DNA of 64,000 bases from Eubacterium sp. AF16-48 (lineage in GTDB: Bacteria > Bacillota > Clostridia > Lachnospirales > Lachnospiraceae), in the NCBI RefSeq assembly GCF_003479405.1, contig NZ_QUHB01000007.1, positions 1 to 64,000 of the forward strand, given 5' to 3'. Shown one piece after another: positions 8,299 to 16,573 of this stretch. The notes under the pieces are model-generated. The model saw nothing but the letters and a program-made list of their open reading frames with translations. It was not told where the DNA came from and ran no database searches. Made by a program: the position numbers and the translations under genes. Positions within the stretch are counted from its first letter, which is position 1; each line of letters opens with the position of its first letter.

Positions 8299-8456
8299 TC
8301 ACGTCTCCGTTTGGATGAACTCCAACAGGTTCTCGTCTTGAAAAAACCTCTGCATTTGTTCATACACTTCTCTTCCTTTTGCATCTTTGCATAGTATGTT
8401 GCAATAGGAAATGGATATTTCTTCTTTACTAGCTCTTTATCGAATGTTTCTTCCAT
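8299..8456 (-). pseudogene. Frameshifted small ORF of unknown family
   Basis: An ATG with a good ribosome site (AAAGGAG) starts at 8456 and reads MEETFDKELVKKKYPFPIAT before the frame changes. Restoring one lost base near 8385 lets the reading continue with GREVYEQMQRFFQDENLLEF and stop at 8299, for about 52 residues. The unshifted frame continues to 8283 with basic, low-quality sequence. I do not recognise the family. The short charged protein follows the DUF4760-type gene in the same direction and may once have been part of that operon. Confidence 0.45.
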
Positions 8457-8472
8457 GATAAATGCTCCTTTG

Positions 8473-9021
8473 TTATTTCTTCTTTTCTATTGTTTTAATT
8501 CTTTCAACTAATGTTAAAAATTCAGTATGAAAAGAATTCTTTAATTCAGTATCTCTTACTGAACCTCCGTTTTTTACTGCTAAAATTGGTTGCAACTTCT
8601 TAAACAACATAACAAAATATGTAGTTGCTGCCCTCTCAGTAACCTTAGCATCATAAATACCTGTATTTACGCCTAATGCAAAATGTTCTATCCTTGCTAG
8701 ATAGCCCGAAATCTTGCGATACTCATCTACCACAGAATCATACTCGTGATGCGATTCCCAGAAATCTTCTACAGTTCCCTCATTGTTCTCAACAAATTTA
8801 TTCTTAGCCTCGATAGATGCAGACCACTGCTCTGCAATATTCTTGATTTCTCCAAATGTGTATTCATTTAAATTATCAAACACCTGCTCTTGAAGAATAT
8901 TTAGCGCATCGAGTGTTGCTTCTTTTTTTTCTCTTTGCTCTCCCATATAGGTTACAAGTACAGAAAAAAGAAATGTGGCAAAAGATACAATAAAAGCTAA
9001 AATTGAAATTGTAAGTTCCAT
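8473..9021 (-). CDS. DUF4760-like membrane-anchored protein
   Basis: This 182-residue protein has one N-terminal transmembrane helix (about 5-26) followed by a helical cytosolic part. The segment YLARIEHFALGVNTGIYD matches the core I associate with DUF4760, a family of small helical membrane proteins of unknown function. One base separates its start from the stop of the upstream 350-residue gene, so the two are translationally coupled. A topology of one helix plus a helical bundle in a WYL-headed operon would fit a membrane effector, but no enzymatic motif supports that. Confidence 0.6.
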   Translation of the reverse strand: MELTISILAFIVSFATFLFSVLVTYMGEQREKKEATLDALNILQEQVFDNLNEYTFGEIKNIAEQWSASIEAKNKFVENNEGTVEDFWESHHEYDSVVDEYRKISGYLARIEHFALGVNTGIYDAKVTERAATTYFVMLFKKLQPILAVKNGGSVRDTELKNSFHTEFLTLVERIKTIEKKK

Positions 9022-9022
9022 A

Positions 9023-10075
9023 TTATTGTAAATCCCTCTCTAATAAATCTATTATTTCCTTAATGTTTATATCCAAATAACATGATTCTGCTTTTATTTT
9101 TTTAATAACATCTAAATAGTTTTTATACTGATTGTCTGTATTAAAAATAACATCGACTAGCTCTGCATAGAAGTTAGGATTAATTTCATTAATTTTAAGC
9201 ATTGTAAGCATAAATTTACTACGACGAACTATCTTTTCGCATGTCTTCTCTAGAAAGATTTCTAGTTCTTTATGATTACTATATTTCGATAACACTACTG
9301 GTTTATATGATTCAGTATAATCCCATAGAAAGAAATAATTTATATATCTAACAAATAACTTTTTATCCCATACAACCTCATTATTATTACTAAGCCATTT
9401 TTCGTTTTTGCTATCCAATAAACATAATGATTGATCCCAGAAATCATCTACGGCAGACGCTCTATATGGATTAAAATATGCTGGAACCAAAACAAAATTG
9501 CCTAAGCTATGATACAAGTCTAGATACGATGATAATCCATTAACTTCATTAAGCCATACTTCCAAAGTTTTTTTGCTAATCTCGTTTGCAAACAACTCCA
9601 ACATAAAATTAGCTGAAATTCGTCCTTTTTTTAGAGAAACAATATTTTTCTCGTTACAGCTTTCAAATGATTCCTTAATAATCATATTTACTATAGTTTG
9701 AGCAGAATTCATTGTTTCAGGGCCTACCAGACCAAAAGAATCAATTGCACTAATTCCATACCGACTAAGTTTTCCATTGCTTACATCATTCCACCCCCAC
9801 AATGCTCTGTAAACCTCACGAGTAAGCATACATGTATCATTTTCGTTGTTCTCAAGCGTCCCATCGCAATCCGCGATATTACCAAATTTTTGGTTTACGA
9901 CTTCTGCAAACTTCTTTCCATTTTCATAGCCACTATTTCTTGCCTTATCATTATTAGCTTTATATGTAAAATACCTTGAATATGTATCTAATCCGCTTTC
10001 TGCCAATAACTTATTTTCGAACTCAAAATTGTATTCTATTGGATTATTTAACTTAATAAAATCAGATAATTTCAT
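9023..10075 (-). CDS. Unknown 350-residue protein in WYL-headed operon
   Basis: I do not recognise this protein. It has no signal peptide, no transmembrane helix and no P-loop. The most distinctive stretch is CMLTREVYRALWGWNDV at about 83-100, followed by DSFGLVGPETMNSAQTI. The C-terminal half is helical with mixed charge and ends in a Leu/Glu-rich helix (EIIDLLERDLQ). It is coupled to the DUF4760-like gene. Upstream lies a small membrane protein gene. Function can only be guessed from context: a WYL regulator, membrane proteins and adjacent CBASS genes suggest defence. Confidence 0.6.
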   Translation of the reverse strand: MKLSDFIKLNNPIEYNFEFENKLLAESGLDTYSRYFTYKANNDKARNSGYENGKKFAEVVNQKFGNIADCDGTLENNENDTCMLTREVYRALWGWNDVSNGKLSRYGISAIDSFGLVGPETMNSAQTIVNMIIKESFESCNEKNIVSLKKGRISANFMLELFANEISKKTLEVWLNEVNGLSSYLDLYHSLGNFVLVPAYFNPYRASAVDDFWDQSLCLLDSKNEKWLSNNNEVVWDKKLFVRYINYFFLWDYTESYKPVVLSKYSNHKELEIFLEKTCEKIVRRSKFMLTMLKINEINPNFYAELVDVIFNTDNQYKNYLDVIKKIKAESCYLDINIKEIIDLLERDLQ

Positions 10076-10092
10076 ATCAACTTATACCTCAT

Positions 10093-10549
10093 CTACTTTC
10101 CTAACTTTCTCTCTAAATCAGCAATCCTCTGTTCTCCATATGATGCTTGCTGTGCATGCCAATTTGCAGTATCCAAATCCTTTCCTGCGTTTTTTCTCTT
10201 CTCTTTGCTGCTGTCTCTGGTAAGCTCGTTCTTTTCTATCATAAATCTTGTTCTTTCTTACTCGAATGTTATATTCATGTTCATCAAGATAATCCATATC
10301 TTCACTAGTAAATAACTTCTTTTGACCAAGTTTTATAATAATGTCAAAAATGCGGAAATGAATGTTTACTTTCTTATATGTACAGAAGAATAACTTAAAT
10401 AACTGAACCACAAATAAAATTAAGAAGTAGCATAAAATTCCTCCAAGGAAGGAAGCAATCACTCCTGTTATAAACATCATTGCTTTTTGAATAACATTTT
10501 TACCCCAAAACAAATCTCTATTTGTGGTAAGCATCCATACTTCCATCAA
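10093..10549 (-). CDS. Small membrane protein, probably frameshifted near its end
   Basis: The protein has two adjacent hydrophobic helices (about 23-55) followed by a basic region and a charged helix (RQQQREEKKRR). In the straightforward frame it ends at 10118 with an unconvincing Cys-rich tail. One base slip in the A run (AAAAAA, near 10195) gives a tail that reads KDLDTANWHAQQASYGEQR and ends ADLERKLGK at 10093, which looks far more natural. Either the gene is broken by an extra A, or the run causes slippage. The family was not recognised. It lies between a tiny ORF and the 350-residue gene. Confidence 0.5.
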
Positions 10550-10640
10550 TTGCTAGTTGCTCCTGCATTCCTGAAAACTGTTGCAAAGTTATCCCTTGCT
10601 CTAAAATTCTTATATTTTCCTCAATATTGACATTTCCCAT
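10518..10640 (-). CDS. Possible 40-residue ORF
   Basis: An ATG at 10640 preceded by AGGAAA starts a 40-residue reading (MGNVNIEENIRILEQGITLQ and on, ending DAYHK). It overlaps the start of the next gene by 32 bases and begins just after the stop of the preceding membrane protein gene, which fits an operon member. Its amphipathic composition is protein-like. Its shortness and the lack of a recognised family keep confidence low. Confidence 0.35.
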   Translation of the reverse strand: MGNVNIEENIRILEQGITLQQFSGMQEQLAIDGSMDAYHK

Positions 10641-10660
10641 TTTATACTTTCCTATATATT

Positions 10661-11773
10661 CTAATTCTGCTTCATCCAAGGGATTTCACTACTCTTAATT
10701 TCTCTTCCAGACTCAGACTCATAAATATGAAACTTGCCTTTTTCAAACCATTCTAAGCTACATATTTCTCTTGTAATAATTCCATTATCGCTAGCGATAT
10801 AATCGTGCATCATTCCATGTACCTTCCAAAGTTTAAATCCAAGCGTTCTATTAAAGTAAGGAACATACGCACATGTCTCTTCAATAACAAGTTCTTTGTT
10901 GGCACGTTTTTTCTCTCCTCTTTCACTTAGGTTTCCAGTATTAACCTTCTTTTCATTATGACTTGAACTCCAGCTGCCACCACCGGAAGATGAATCTGAT
11001 GAGGATGGTGATGAACCACCTTCCCCACCACTACTTGCAACAATCTTAATACCAAAGAAAATAAGGGCTCCAATTACGACTAGCGCAACCGCTCCAGATA
11101 CCAATGGAATTATATTTTGAAGAATTAAAAAGAATAACGGCATTACAATATTTGCAAAAACCAATGACAGCGCTGTATAACCAACCATCCATCTACATTC
11201 TGCTGTAATTAGCGTAAATACTATGAAGCAAATTACAGATACCAATGTCACTGCTACGTATGCAATCAAAATTGCTCTAAGATTTATTGTTACACCCTCA
11301 AATTTGCCAAGTGCCTGATATAACTGCTCTTCTGAAAAAACAAGTTTGCCAACAGCGATCCAAAAAACTACAGTTGATAACGCAATAACAACTCCCATTA
11401 CAACAAGATCAACTATCATTGCTATTCGCATTCCCTTACCCCTGTTTTTAAAGTAATTGATTAGCATCACTATCAGTTCAGCTACAACTAAAGCTAATAA
11501 TATTTTGCCTACAATTCCAGGAACCATCATTCCTGTTGTTCCACTAGTAAATCCTTCAGAAATGCCATCTAAACCGTTTTCTTTAATTGAACCAACCTGC
11601 GAAGAATAACCACCGTTTACGATGAACATAATATAGGTTACAATTCCAGTAACAATTGATGTCAAACAAATTGCCATTGGAATAAGAAATCCCAGATTAT
11701 TAATAGGATCTGAACTAAATCCTTTTATTGACTCACCCGTTCTGCTAATTAATCCTTTAACTTTTTGAACCAT
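10661..11773 (-). CDS. Polytopic membrane protein with Ser/Gly linker and unknown C-terminal domain
   Basis: The start at 11773 (MVQKVKGLIS) was chosen because AAAGGAG lies 11 bases upstream. The longer frame would add a basic tail without a ribosome site. This gives 370 residues: five to six transmembrane helices (about 25-255), a Gly/Ser-rich low-complexity linker of about 30 residues, a charged segment, and a compact cytosolic domain of about 75 residues containing AYVPYFNRTLGFKLW. The family was not recognised. The gene follows the WYL regulator by about 90 bases. A membrane channel or pore with a sensing tail would be a reasonable inference, nothing more. Confidence 0.6.
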   Translation of the reverse strand: MVQKVKGLISRTGESIKGFSSDPINNLGFLIPMAICLTSIVTGIVTYIMFIVNGGYSSQVGSIKENGLDGISEGFTSGTTGMMVPGIVGKILLALVVAELIVMLINYFKNRGKGMRIAMIVDLVVMGVVIALSTVVFWIAVGKLVFSEEQLYQALGKFEGVTINLRAILIAYVAVTLVSVICFIVFTLITAECRWMVGYTALSLVFANIVMPLFFLILQNIIPLVSGAVALVVIGALIFFGIKIVASSGGEGGSSPSSSDSSSGGGSWSSSHNEKKVNTGNLSERGEKKRANKELVIEETCAYVPYFNRTLGFKLWKVHGMMHDYIASDNGIITREICSLEWFEKGKFHIYESESGREIKSSEIPWMKQN

Positions 11774-11861
11774 TTTTTCATATGCTCCTTTGCATTTTCT
11801 CTTTGATGATTTGATATTACATCTATATAGCAATTTCTTCTTGACAAAAAAGATGCGAACT

Positions 11862-13085
11862 TTATCTATATCTTTCAGCTAAAGACTTACATTTTCCCAG
11901 AATTCTCTGGCGTAATGACTCTGGTTGCAATACCTCAACAAAATCTGAACACTGCATAGCCCACGATATCATTGCATCAGGAACACACTCCACTTCAATG
12001 CAATCCCATGTGTCATCTATATGTTCTACAAACTGATATCTGTCTCCAAAGTAATCATGTAATAATGTATATCTATCTTTATCTATCTTTAATGAAATAC
12101 TTTCAGGCTTACCATAATACATATACAAGTGTTCAGTCTGAAACTTGCTAGCCTCCTTTGAATTCCACTCCATCGGTAGGCCTTTTATTTCAGATTTTGG
12201 TCTACGTTTCTCACTAATCATTTTTCCATCTTTTGCAAGCGATGCCTTGATTTCTGTTGTGATTTCACTCATCAAATCAATTCTATAAATTGCGACATCA
12301 TCATGTGGTTCGGTAGCACAAATGAGATAAGGCTTGCCATTATACATAATTATGTAATACGGATTTACAACATATCTTAGCTTAGCCCCATTAGCATCCA
12401 CTCTTGCCTTAAGCTTTTTGTTTTCGTCATATCCATTAAAATAAAAAGATATTTTTAAGCCAGCCCCTTTATTTGCCTCAATTGCCGTTCTAATAACTTG
12501 CAAATTATTTTTTAAAGCAATCTCATCTACTCTCGAATCTTCAAAAACACCTGCTATCTTTTTACTAATTGTTCTTGTATTCTCACTAATATAAGGTGAA
12601 TACTTAGGAAAATTCTTACTAGATAAAGTAATTAGTTTTCTAATTATCTTTTCTTTACTTTCATCATCTATGGATTTCAAGAAAAGAACTCCTTCGATTA
12701 CCTGATTTAATTCAGCAAAAGAAAGTATCTGATTATATCTAAGACTACGAAGTTGCAACTTTTTAGAGCCTTCTGTTGTAAGCCCAAAATCTCTGGCCTT
12801 AAGTTTCTCCTCTAATCCTTTTGCAATTATCACATAATCTTCAATAGATGCATTCTCATAAACATATCCGTCAACATCTTCAGGATTAAGCTCCTTCATG
12901 ATTGTCTTCAAATAATCTGTCAATGTACGTTCTGAGCATGCGCAGTCTCTGTCTCTAAGCAACTCCAAAATCTCTGGCTGAGTAATTGTGTTAAACTCAT
13001 CAGTTTCTTCCTGTAGGATTTTCATAATATTTATTAGTCTTCCTACAAACCCAAAGTCATGAACTGTTTTCTTTTCTGTTGCCAT
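11862..13085 (-). CDS. WYL-domain transcriptional regulator
   Basis: This 407-residue protein has an N-terminal winged helix (about 10-75, with TQPEILELLRDRD) and a WYL domain at about 190-310, seen in LRYVVNPYYIIMYNGKPYLIC and VAIYRIDLMSEI. A C-terminal WCX-like extension follows (LSLKIDKDRYTLLHDYFGDR onward). WYL proteins often control phage-defence loci and respond to nucleotide or nucleic-acid ligands. It has its own extended -10 promoter and heads a minus-strand series of membrane and unknown genes, so it probably regulates them. The order fits a regulator-first defence operon. Confidence 0.85.
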   Translation of the reverse strand: MATEKKTVHDFGFVGRLINIMKILQEETDEFNTITQPEILELLRDRDCACSERTLTDYLKTIMKELNPEDVDGYVYENASIEDYVIIAKGLEEKLKARDFGLTTEGSKKLQLRSLRYNQILSFAELNQVIEGVLFLKSIDDESKEKIIRKLITLSSKNFPKYSPYISENTRTISKKIAGVFEDSRVDEIALKNNLQVIRTAIEANKGAGLKISFYFNGYDENKKLKARVDANGAKLRYVVNPYYIIMYNGKPYLICATEPHDDVAIYRIDLMSEITTEIKASLAKDGKMISEKRRPKSEIKGLPMEWNSKEASKFQTEHLYMYYGKPESISLKIDKDRYTLLHDYFGDRYQFVEHIDDTWDCIEVECVPDAMISWAMQCSDFVEVLQPESLRQRILGKCKSLAERYR

Positions 13086-13111
13086 AAATGACTCCTTTCT
13101 AGATATTTTCT

Positions 13112-13120
13112 ATTATACCA
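13112..13120 (-). promoter_or_regulatory. Extended -10 promoter of the WYL gene
   Basis: On the minus strand TGG is followed directly by TATAAT, with no good -35 box. Initiation would lie about 20 bases before the ATG at 13085, leaving room only for the AAAGGAG ribosome site. Confidence 0.5.
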
Positions 13121-13202
13121 CATTTTTTTGGCAACATCTCTCCATTTTTCTTTGTCTCTCATGACACACATAATAGCGCCCTCCTATATTAAATTATTTA
13201 TA

Positions 13203-15055
13203 ATCGAGTAGGAGGGAAATTTAACTAAATTTCCCGACCTCTCACACCACCGTGCGTACCGTTCGGTACACGGCGGTTCAATCAACTTAACAAGTAACAC
13301 ACCTTTCGGTGTAGTAATCTAACATTGAGACTAATCCAAATGAGGTTAGTCTCTTTGTACTTATAGCCTTTTGTATCCATCCATTGTGGGCAAGTCTTGC
13401 ATATCTGTCTCCGCAATACGCTATTTTAAATGCTGCCCATCTTGGTACATCAAGCTTCATAAGGTTCTTTGCTCTGTTTTGTGGAGTTTTCCAATGTTTC
13501 CAAATGCACATACGAAGTCTATATCTGGTGTTACCATCTAATTTTCGACAAAGTGTTTTCATACTACCTATTTTGAAGTAGTTTATCCAACCTCTTATGA
13601 GCTGATTAAGTTTCTCCACTCTATAGCTGTTGCTAACACCCCAGCTACGACAGGTGAGTTCTTTCATTCTCTTCTTAAACTTCGCTACTGATTTTGCATG
13701 TGGTTTTGCCTTAAACTGATGTGCTCTTGTGTCAAAGTAGAACCCAAACCCAAGGTATTTAAGTCCGCTTTGTCTGTCTACTTTACTCTTTGTCATGTTG
13801 ACCTTGAGACCTAGTTTCTCCTCAATAAATCGAGATATATTTCTCATTACCCGATTTGCAGACATTTCACTTCCAACCATGATAATACAGTCATCTGCAT
13901 ACCGCACAAAGTTAAGCCCTCGCTTTTCCATTTCCTTATCAAGTTCATTGAGCATGATGTTTGCCAATAACGGCGAAAGATTTCCTCCTTGCGGTGTTCC
14001 CACAATAGAATCCTCATATTCATCGTCAATCATGATTCCGCTGACAAGATATTTCCTTATGATAGAGATAACATCTCCATCTTTTATAGTTCTGCCTATG
14101 ATAGTCATAAGCTTGTCATGGTTTACCGTGTCAAAGAACTTTTCCAAGTCAATGTCTACAATCCAATCGTTACCATCATTCATCATGTCAAGTGCTGTTA
14201 GGATTGCTTGCTGTGCACATCTATTCGGTCTGAATCCGTAACTATGTTCATGGAATTGTTCCTCGTAGATTGGTGTTAATACCTGTGCAATGGCTTGCTG
14301 TATGAATCTGTCTGTTACTGTTGGTACTCCTAGGTTTCTGACACCGCCATCAGGCTTTGGTATCTCCACTCTTCGTACTGGTTGAGGTTTATACTTTCTT
14401 GTCCTCAACTGTTCCTTGATGATTTCGCCGTTCTTTTCAAGATGTTCTTTGAGTTCCGGGTACTTCATTCCGTCCACTCCCTCTGCACTTTTATTTCGTA
14501 CGACTTGCAGATATGCGCTGTTGAGATTACCGCTAGATAAAATCTGCTCCATTAGACTACTTGTGTCCATGCGTTCTTTCCTTTCCGTCTCGCTTGATTT
14601 GACCATCTTTTACCCGATTGGTTACGGCAGATGTTGCCATTTCTGCAATACGAGACATACTCAAACTTATTGATTGTTCGCCCCTTCGCTCCATTTCCAT
14701 TACAGAAACTTCTTCACTACTATGGGCTCGGCTGACTTCTCACAGTTCGTTGTTACTAGGCTAATGGAACCTCTGTGAGACCTCCACGCTTAAGGTGCAC
14801 GCTCTTTCTCTCCATATATCCGCCACATTTACTCTGCTACTACAAAAGTGATAGTTATTAGACTTCGTTGCTTTTAGCCAACTTATCTCTCATAGCCTAG
14901 CCTTATATGTGATTTCTGTCCGTCGGACCAGAGATTTGCTTACAGCTTCCTTCAGATTCCATCTCACGATGGACACCCTTGCTGTTCAGCTATACACTTC
15001 CCACTATCTGGGCGTGTTCGAGACTTTCACCCGTTAGAGCGCGCCCATGGCGCGC
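13203..15055 (-). mobile_element. Group II intron with maturase/RT
   Basis: The minus-strand intron RNA is about 1.85 kb. Its 3' end carries a domain V-like hairpin (13240-13277, CCGCCGTGTACCGAACGGTA region, followed by GTGTGAGAGGTCGGG) and a domain VI stem with an unpaired A (13210-13235), ending CTACTCGAT at 13203. The 5' end lies near 15055, where GGGTGAAAGTC and other domain I elements begin. The exact 5' base is uncertain. The 5' side abuts a terminator hairpin (15062-15097), as is known for class C introns. Class assignment has not been tested. Confidence 0.8.
13287..14606 (-). CDS. ltrA: Group II intron reverse transcriptase/maturase
   Basis: This 439-residue protein is full length for the family. 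The reverse-transcriptase domain covers about 55-300, with VDIDLEKFFDTVNHDKL, GTPQGGNLSPLLANI and the catalytic FVRYADDCIIMV. A group II maturase-specific (X/thumb) domain follows at about 315-400, containing LNQLIRGWINYFKIG. There is no HNH endonuclease domain, so insertion probably uses single-stranded or terminator targets. The upstream and downstream RNA is intact, so the intron may still splice. Close relatives are abundant in Lachnospiraceae (recalled, not searched). Confidence 0.92.
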   Translation of the reverse strand: MVKSSETERKERMDTSSLMEQILSSGNLNSAYLQVVRNKSAEGVDGMKYPELKEHLEKNGEIIKEQLRTRKYKPQPVRRVEIPKPDGGVRNLGVPTVTDRFIQQAIAQVLTPIYEEQFHEHSYGFRPNRCAQQAILTALDMMNDGNDWIVDIDLEKFFDTVNHDKLMTIIGRTIKDGDVISIIRKYLVSGIMIDDEYEDSIVGTPQGGNLSPLLANIMLNELDKEMEKRGLNFVRYADDCIIMVGSEMSANRVMRNISRFIEEKLGLKVNMTKSKVDRQSGLKYLGFGFYFDTRAHQFKAKPHAKSVAKFKKRMKELTCRSWGVSNSYRVEKLNQLIRGWINYFKIGSMKTLCRKLDGNTRYRLRMCIWKHWKTPQNRAKNLMKLDVPRWAAFKIAYCGDRYARLAHNGWIQKAISTKRLTSFGLVSMLDYYTERCVTC

Positions 15056-15061
15056 AAACTA

Positions 15062-15097
15062 AAAATAAGCGCAACTACATAGTTACGCTTATTTAAT
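15062..15097. terminator. Terminator hairpin at the 3' end of the CBASS operon, intron target
   Basis: AATAAGCG-AACT pairs with AGTT-CGCTTATT around ACAT. On the minus strand it is followed by TTTTTAG and then the intron 5' end, so it terminates the SLATT gene transcript and also marks the intron insertion site. The 290 bases between it and the SLATT stop hold no gene. They contain the direct repeats TTTTGCAAGCAT (near 15350-15375) and TGGCG-CAAA (near 15175-15195). Confidence 0.7.
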
Positions 15098-15389
15098 ATC
15101 ATATTGTCAAAACTGTGGACAAAAAATTATATAAAATCAAAATAACAATAATATTATATCTTAATATTATTATTTGACGCCAATTTGTCGCCATCTTTTT
15201 CGCAAATCCTTTATCTATGGGCTTTCCGGATGGATGATGTTATTCAAACTCGATTTCGGCAACTATATATCGTGTCTAGTCAAGTGTTATATTGCTATAT
15301 TTTGTATAATTATTTTTGATATTCTATGTATTCTTCATCGTTTTGGAACTTTTTGCAAGCATTTTGCAAGCATATTCATTATATAAAAG

Positions 15390-15917
15390 CTATTCCCACA
15401 AATCTAATTCCTCTATCGTATAGTTTTCTTCTCCATTTTGTATACCATTTTTTGCCTTATTATAATCTCTTTGATTTGTCGGAAATTGCGATCCCATCTC
15501 ATTCGCCTGACTTATTTCGCTCTGAATTTCCTCTGCCCTTTTCATAATATCTTGTTCCGACAACATTTTATCCTTTATAAAATTTAACATAAGACTAATC
15601 TTTTTACTAATTCTCAAATACATATCTGCAACTTTTGCATTTCCCTGGGCTTGCTTTTCATAATCTCCAATTTTTTGTATACTCGCCAATATAGTTGCTA
15701 TTATAGTCAATATTAGGGCAATTATTTCAGCTATTTTACTTCCTTTACCAAACACTACTGTAAGCAAAGTAGTCCCCGTAATTGCATTTAAAAATATTTG
15801 TATAAAAGATAATGTTCTATAATATCTACGTTTTCTTTCAGCAGCATTGTAATGCTTTTTCTTTTCGTAAATTGCGTCTGCTTTAAACTGCTTTAACTGT
15901 TTAACTATACTATCCAT
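15390..15917 (-). CDS. SLATT-domain two-helix membrane effector
   Basis: This 175-residue protein has the SLATT layout: a charged N-terminal helix with YYRTLSFIQ, two adjacent transmembrane helices (about 35-78), then a long cytosolic helix (YEKQAQGNAKVADMYLRISK). SLATT proteins are predicted pore-forming effectors that accompany CD-NTase (SMODS) and SLOG sensors. Its start overlaps the stop of the E2-like gene by one base, and it is the last gene of the operon. The expected role is membrane disruption on binding the cyclic nucleotide made by the CD-NTase. Which nucleotide is bound cannot be read. Confidence 0.8.
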   Translation of the reverse strand: MDSIVKQLKQFKADAIYEKKKHYNAAERKRRYYRTLSFIQIFLNAITGTTLLTVVFGKGSKIAEIIALILTIIATILASIQKIGDYEKQAQGNAKVADMYLRISKKISLMLNFIKDKMLSEQDIMKRAEEIQSEISQANEMGSQFPTNQRDYNKAKNGIQNGEENYTIEELDLWE

Positions 15918-16570
15918 CAGTTCCCCTTTCTATCATATATTCTTTTTAATTCTATCAAAATTTCTTTACACTCAGTCTTAAGACCTGCATTCATTACCTT
16001 CATTAATATATCCCCATGACAATTTCTTAACCTTTTTCCACTTCCACAAGGGCATAACAAGTGACCTCTATATGAAGAATTCGCTATAAAATGCATAATA
16101 TCAAAGACTTGTCCCCATTCTTTAACATTAAACAATTCCTTTATATATTCCAAATCGCCCATAATACCATGCGATCTCTCTCCAAACGGATATATACCAT
16201 ATTCTTCATAATAACGATATGTATATAAGTAAGGTACTATATACATATCAACAAAGCTACTTATACCTGTATTTTGTGAAAAATACATCTTTAGCTCAAA
16301 ATCAGAAGCCAAACACAACTGCCCATCATCGTACCGATGAGGATAATTTTTATCAATCCTATTTGATACCTCTTTTACTACTGGTATTTGCGAAGAACTA
16401 TCACCTAAAACTGTAATTTCCAAATTAAATTTTCCAGTCAGCCGAACATCATTATAAATATGATCCAGGTCAAATTCTCCTGTAAAAATATATTCTTTTT
16501 CATGTTCAATAATTTTAAGCGTAGGATACTTTTCTCTCATGGTTACAATATCACGATTATCAATTTTCAT
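15917..16570 (-). CDS. E2-like conjugation protein with C-terminal SEC-C motif (type II short CBASS)
   Basis: This 217-residue protein has an E2/UBC-like fold region (about 10-125) with YPHRYDDGQLCLASD, where Cys86 sits in the position of the E2 catalytic cysteine, then GIYPFGERSHG. Its C-terminus holds a SEC-C zinc motif, CPCGSGKRLRNCHG (Cys173, Cys175, Cys184, His185). No E1 or JAB domain is present here or nearby. A lone E2 next to a CD-NTase defines the short type II CBASS, in which the E2 conjugates the CD-NTase C-terminus to a target and primes it. The gene lies 3 bases after the CD-NTase stop. The assignment rests on motifs and context. Confidence 0.75.
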   Translation of the reverse strand: MKIDNRDIVTMREKYPTLKIIEHEKEYIFTGEFDLDHIYNDVRLTGKFNLEITVLGDSSSQIPVVKEVSNRIDKNYPHRYDDGQLCLASDFELKMYFSQNTGISSFVDMYIVPYLYTYRYYEEYGIYPFGERSHGIMGDLEYIKELFNVKEWGQVFDIMHFIANSSYRGHLLCPCGSGKRLRNCHGDILMKVMNAGLKTECKEILIELKRIYDRKGN

Positions 16571-16573
16571 AGA

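Noticed and set aside
8101..8300. Protein-coding relic (transposase) in the structured block
   Set aside because: Readings in all frames are broken by stops within 20-40 residues and show no transposase motif, while the stems are consistent and consecutive. An RNA explanation fits better.
15174..15386. Plus-strand 70-residue frame in the gap after the SLATT gene
   Set aside because: It has low-complexity hydrophobic content, no ribosome site and no family. The gap is better described as non-coding with short direct repeats.
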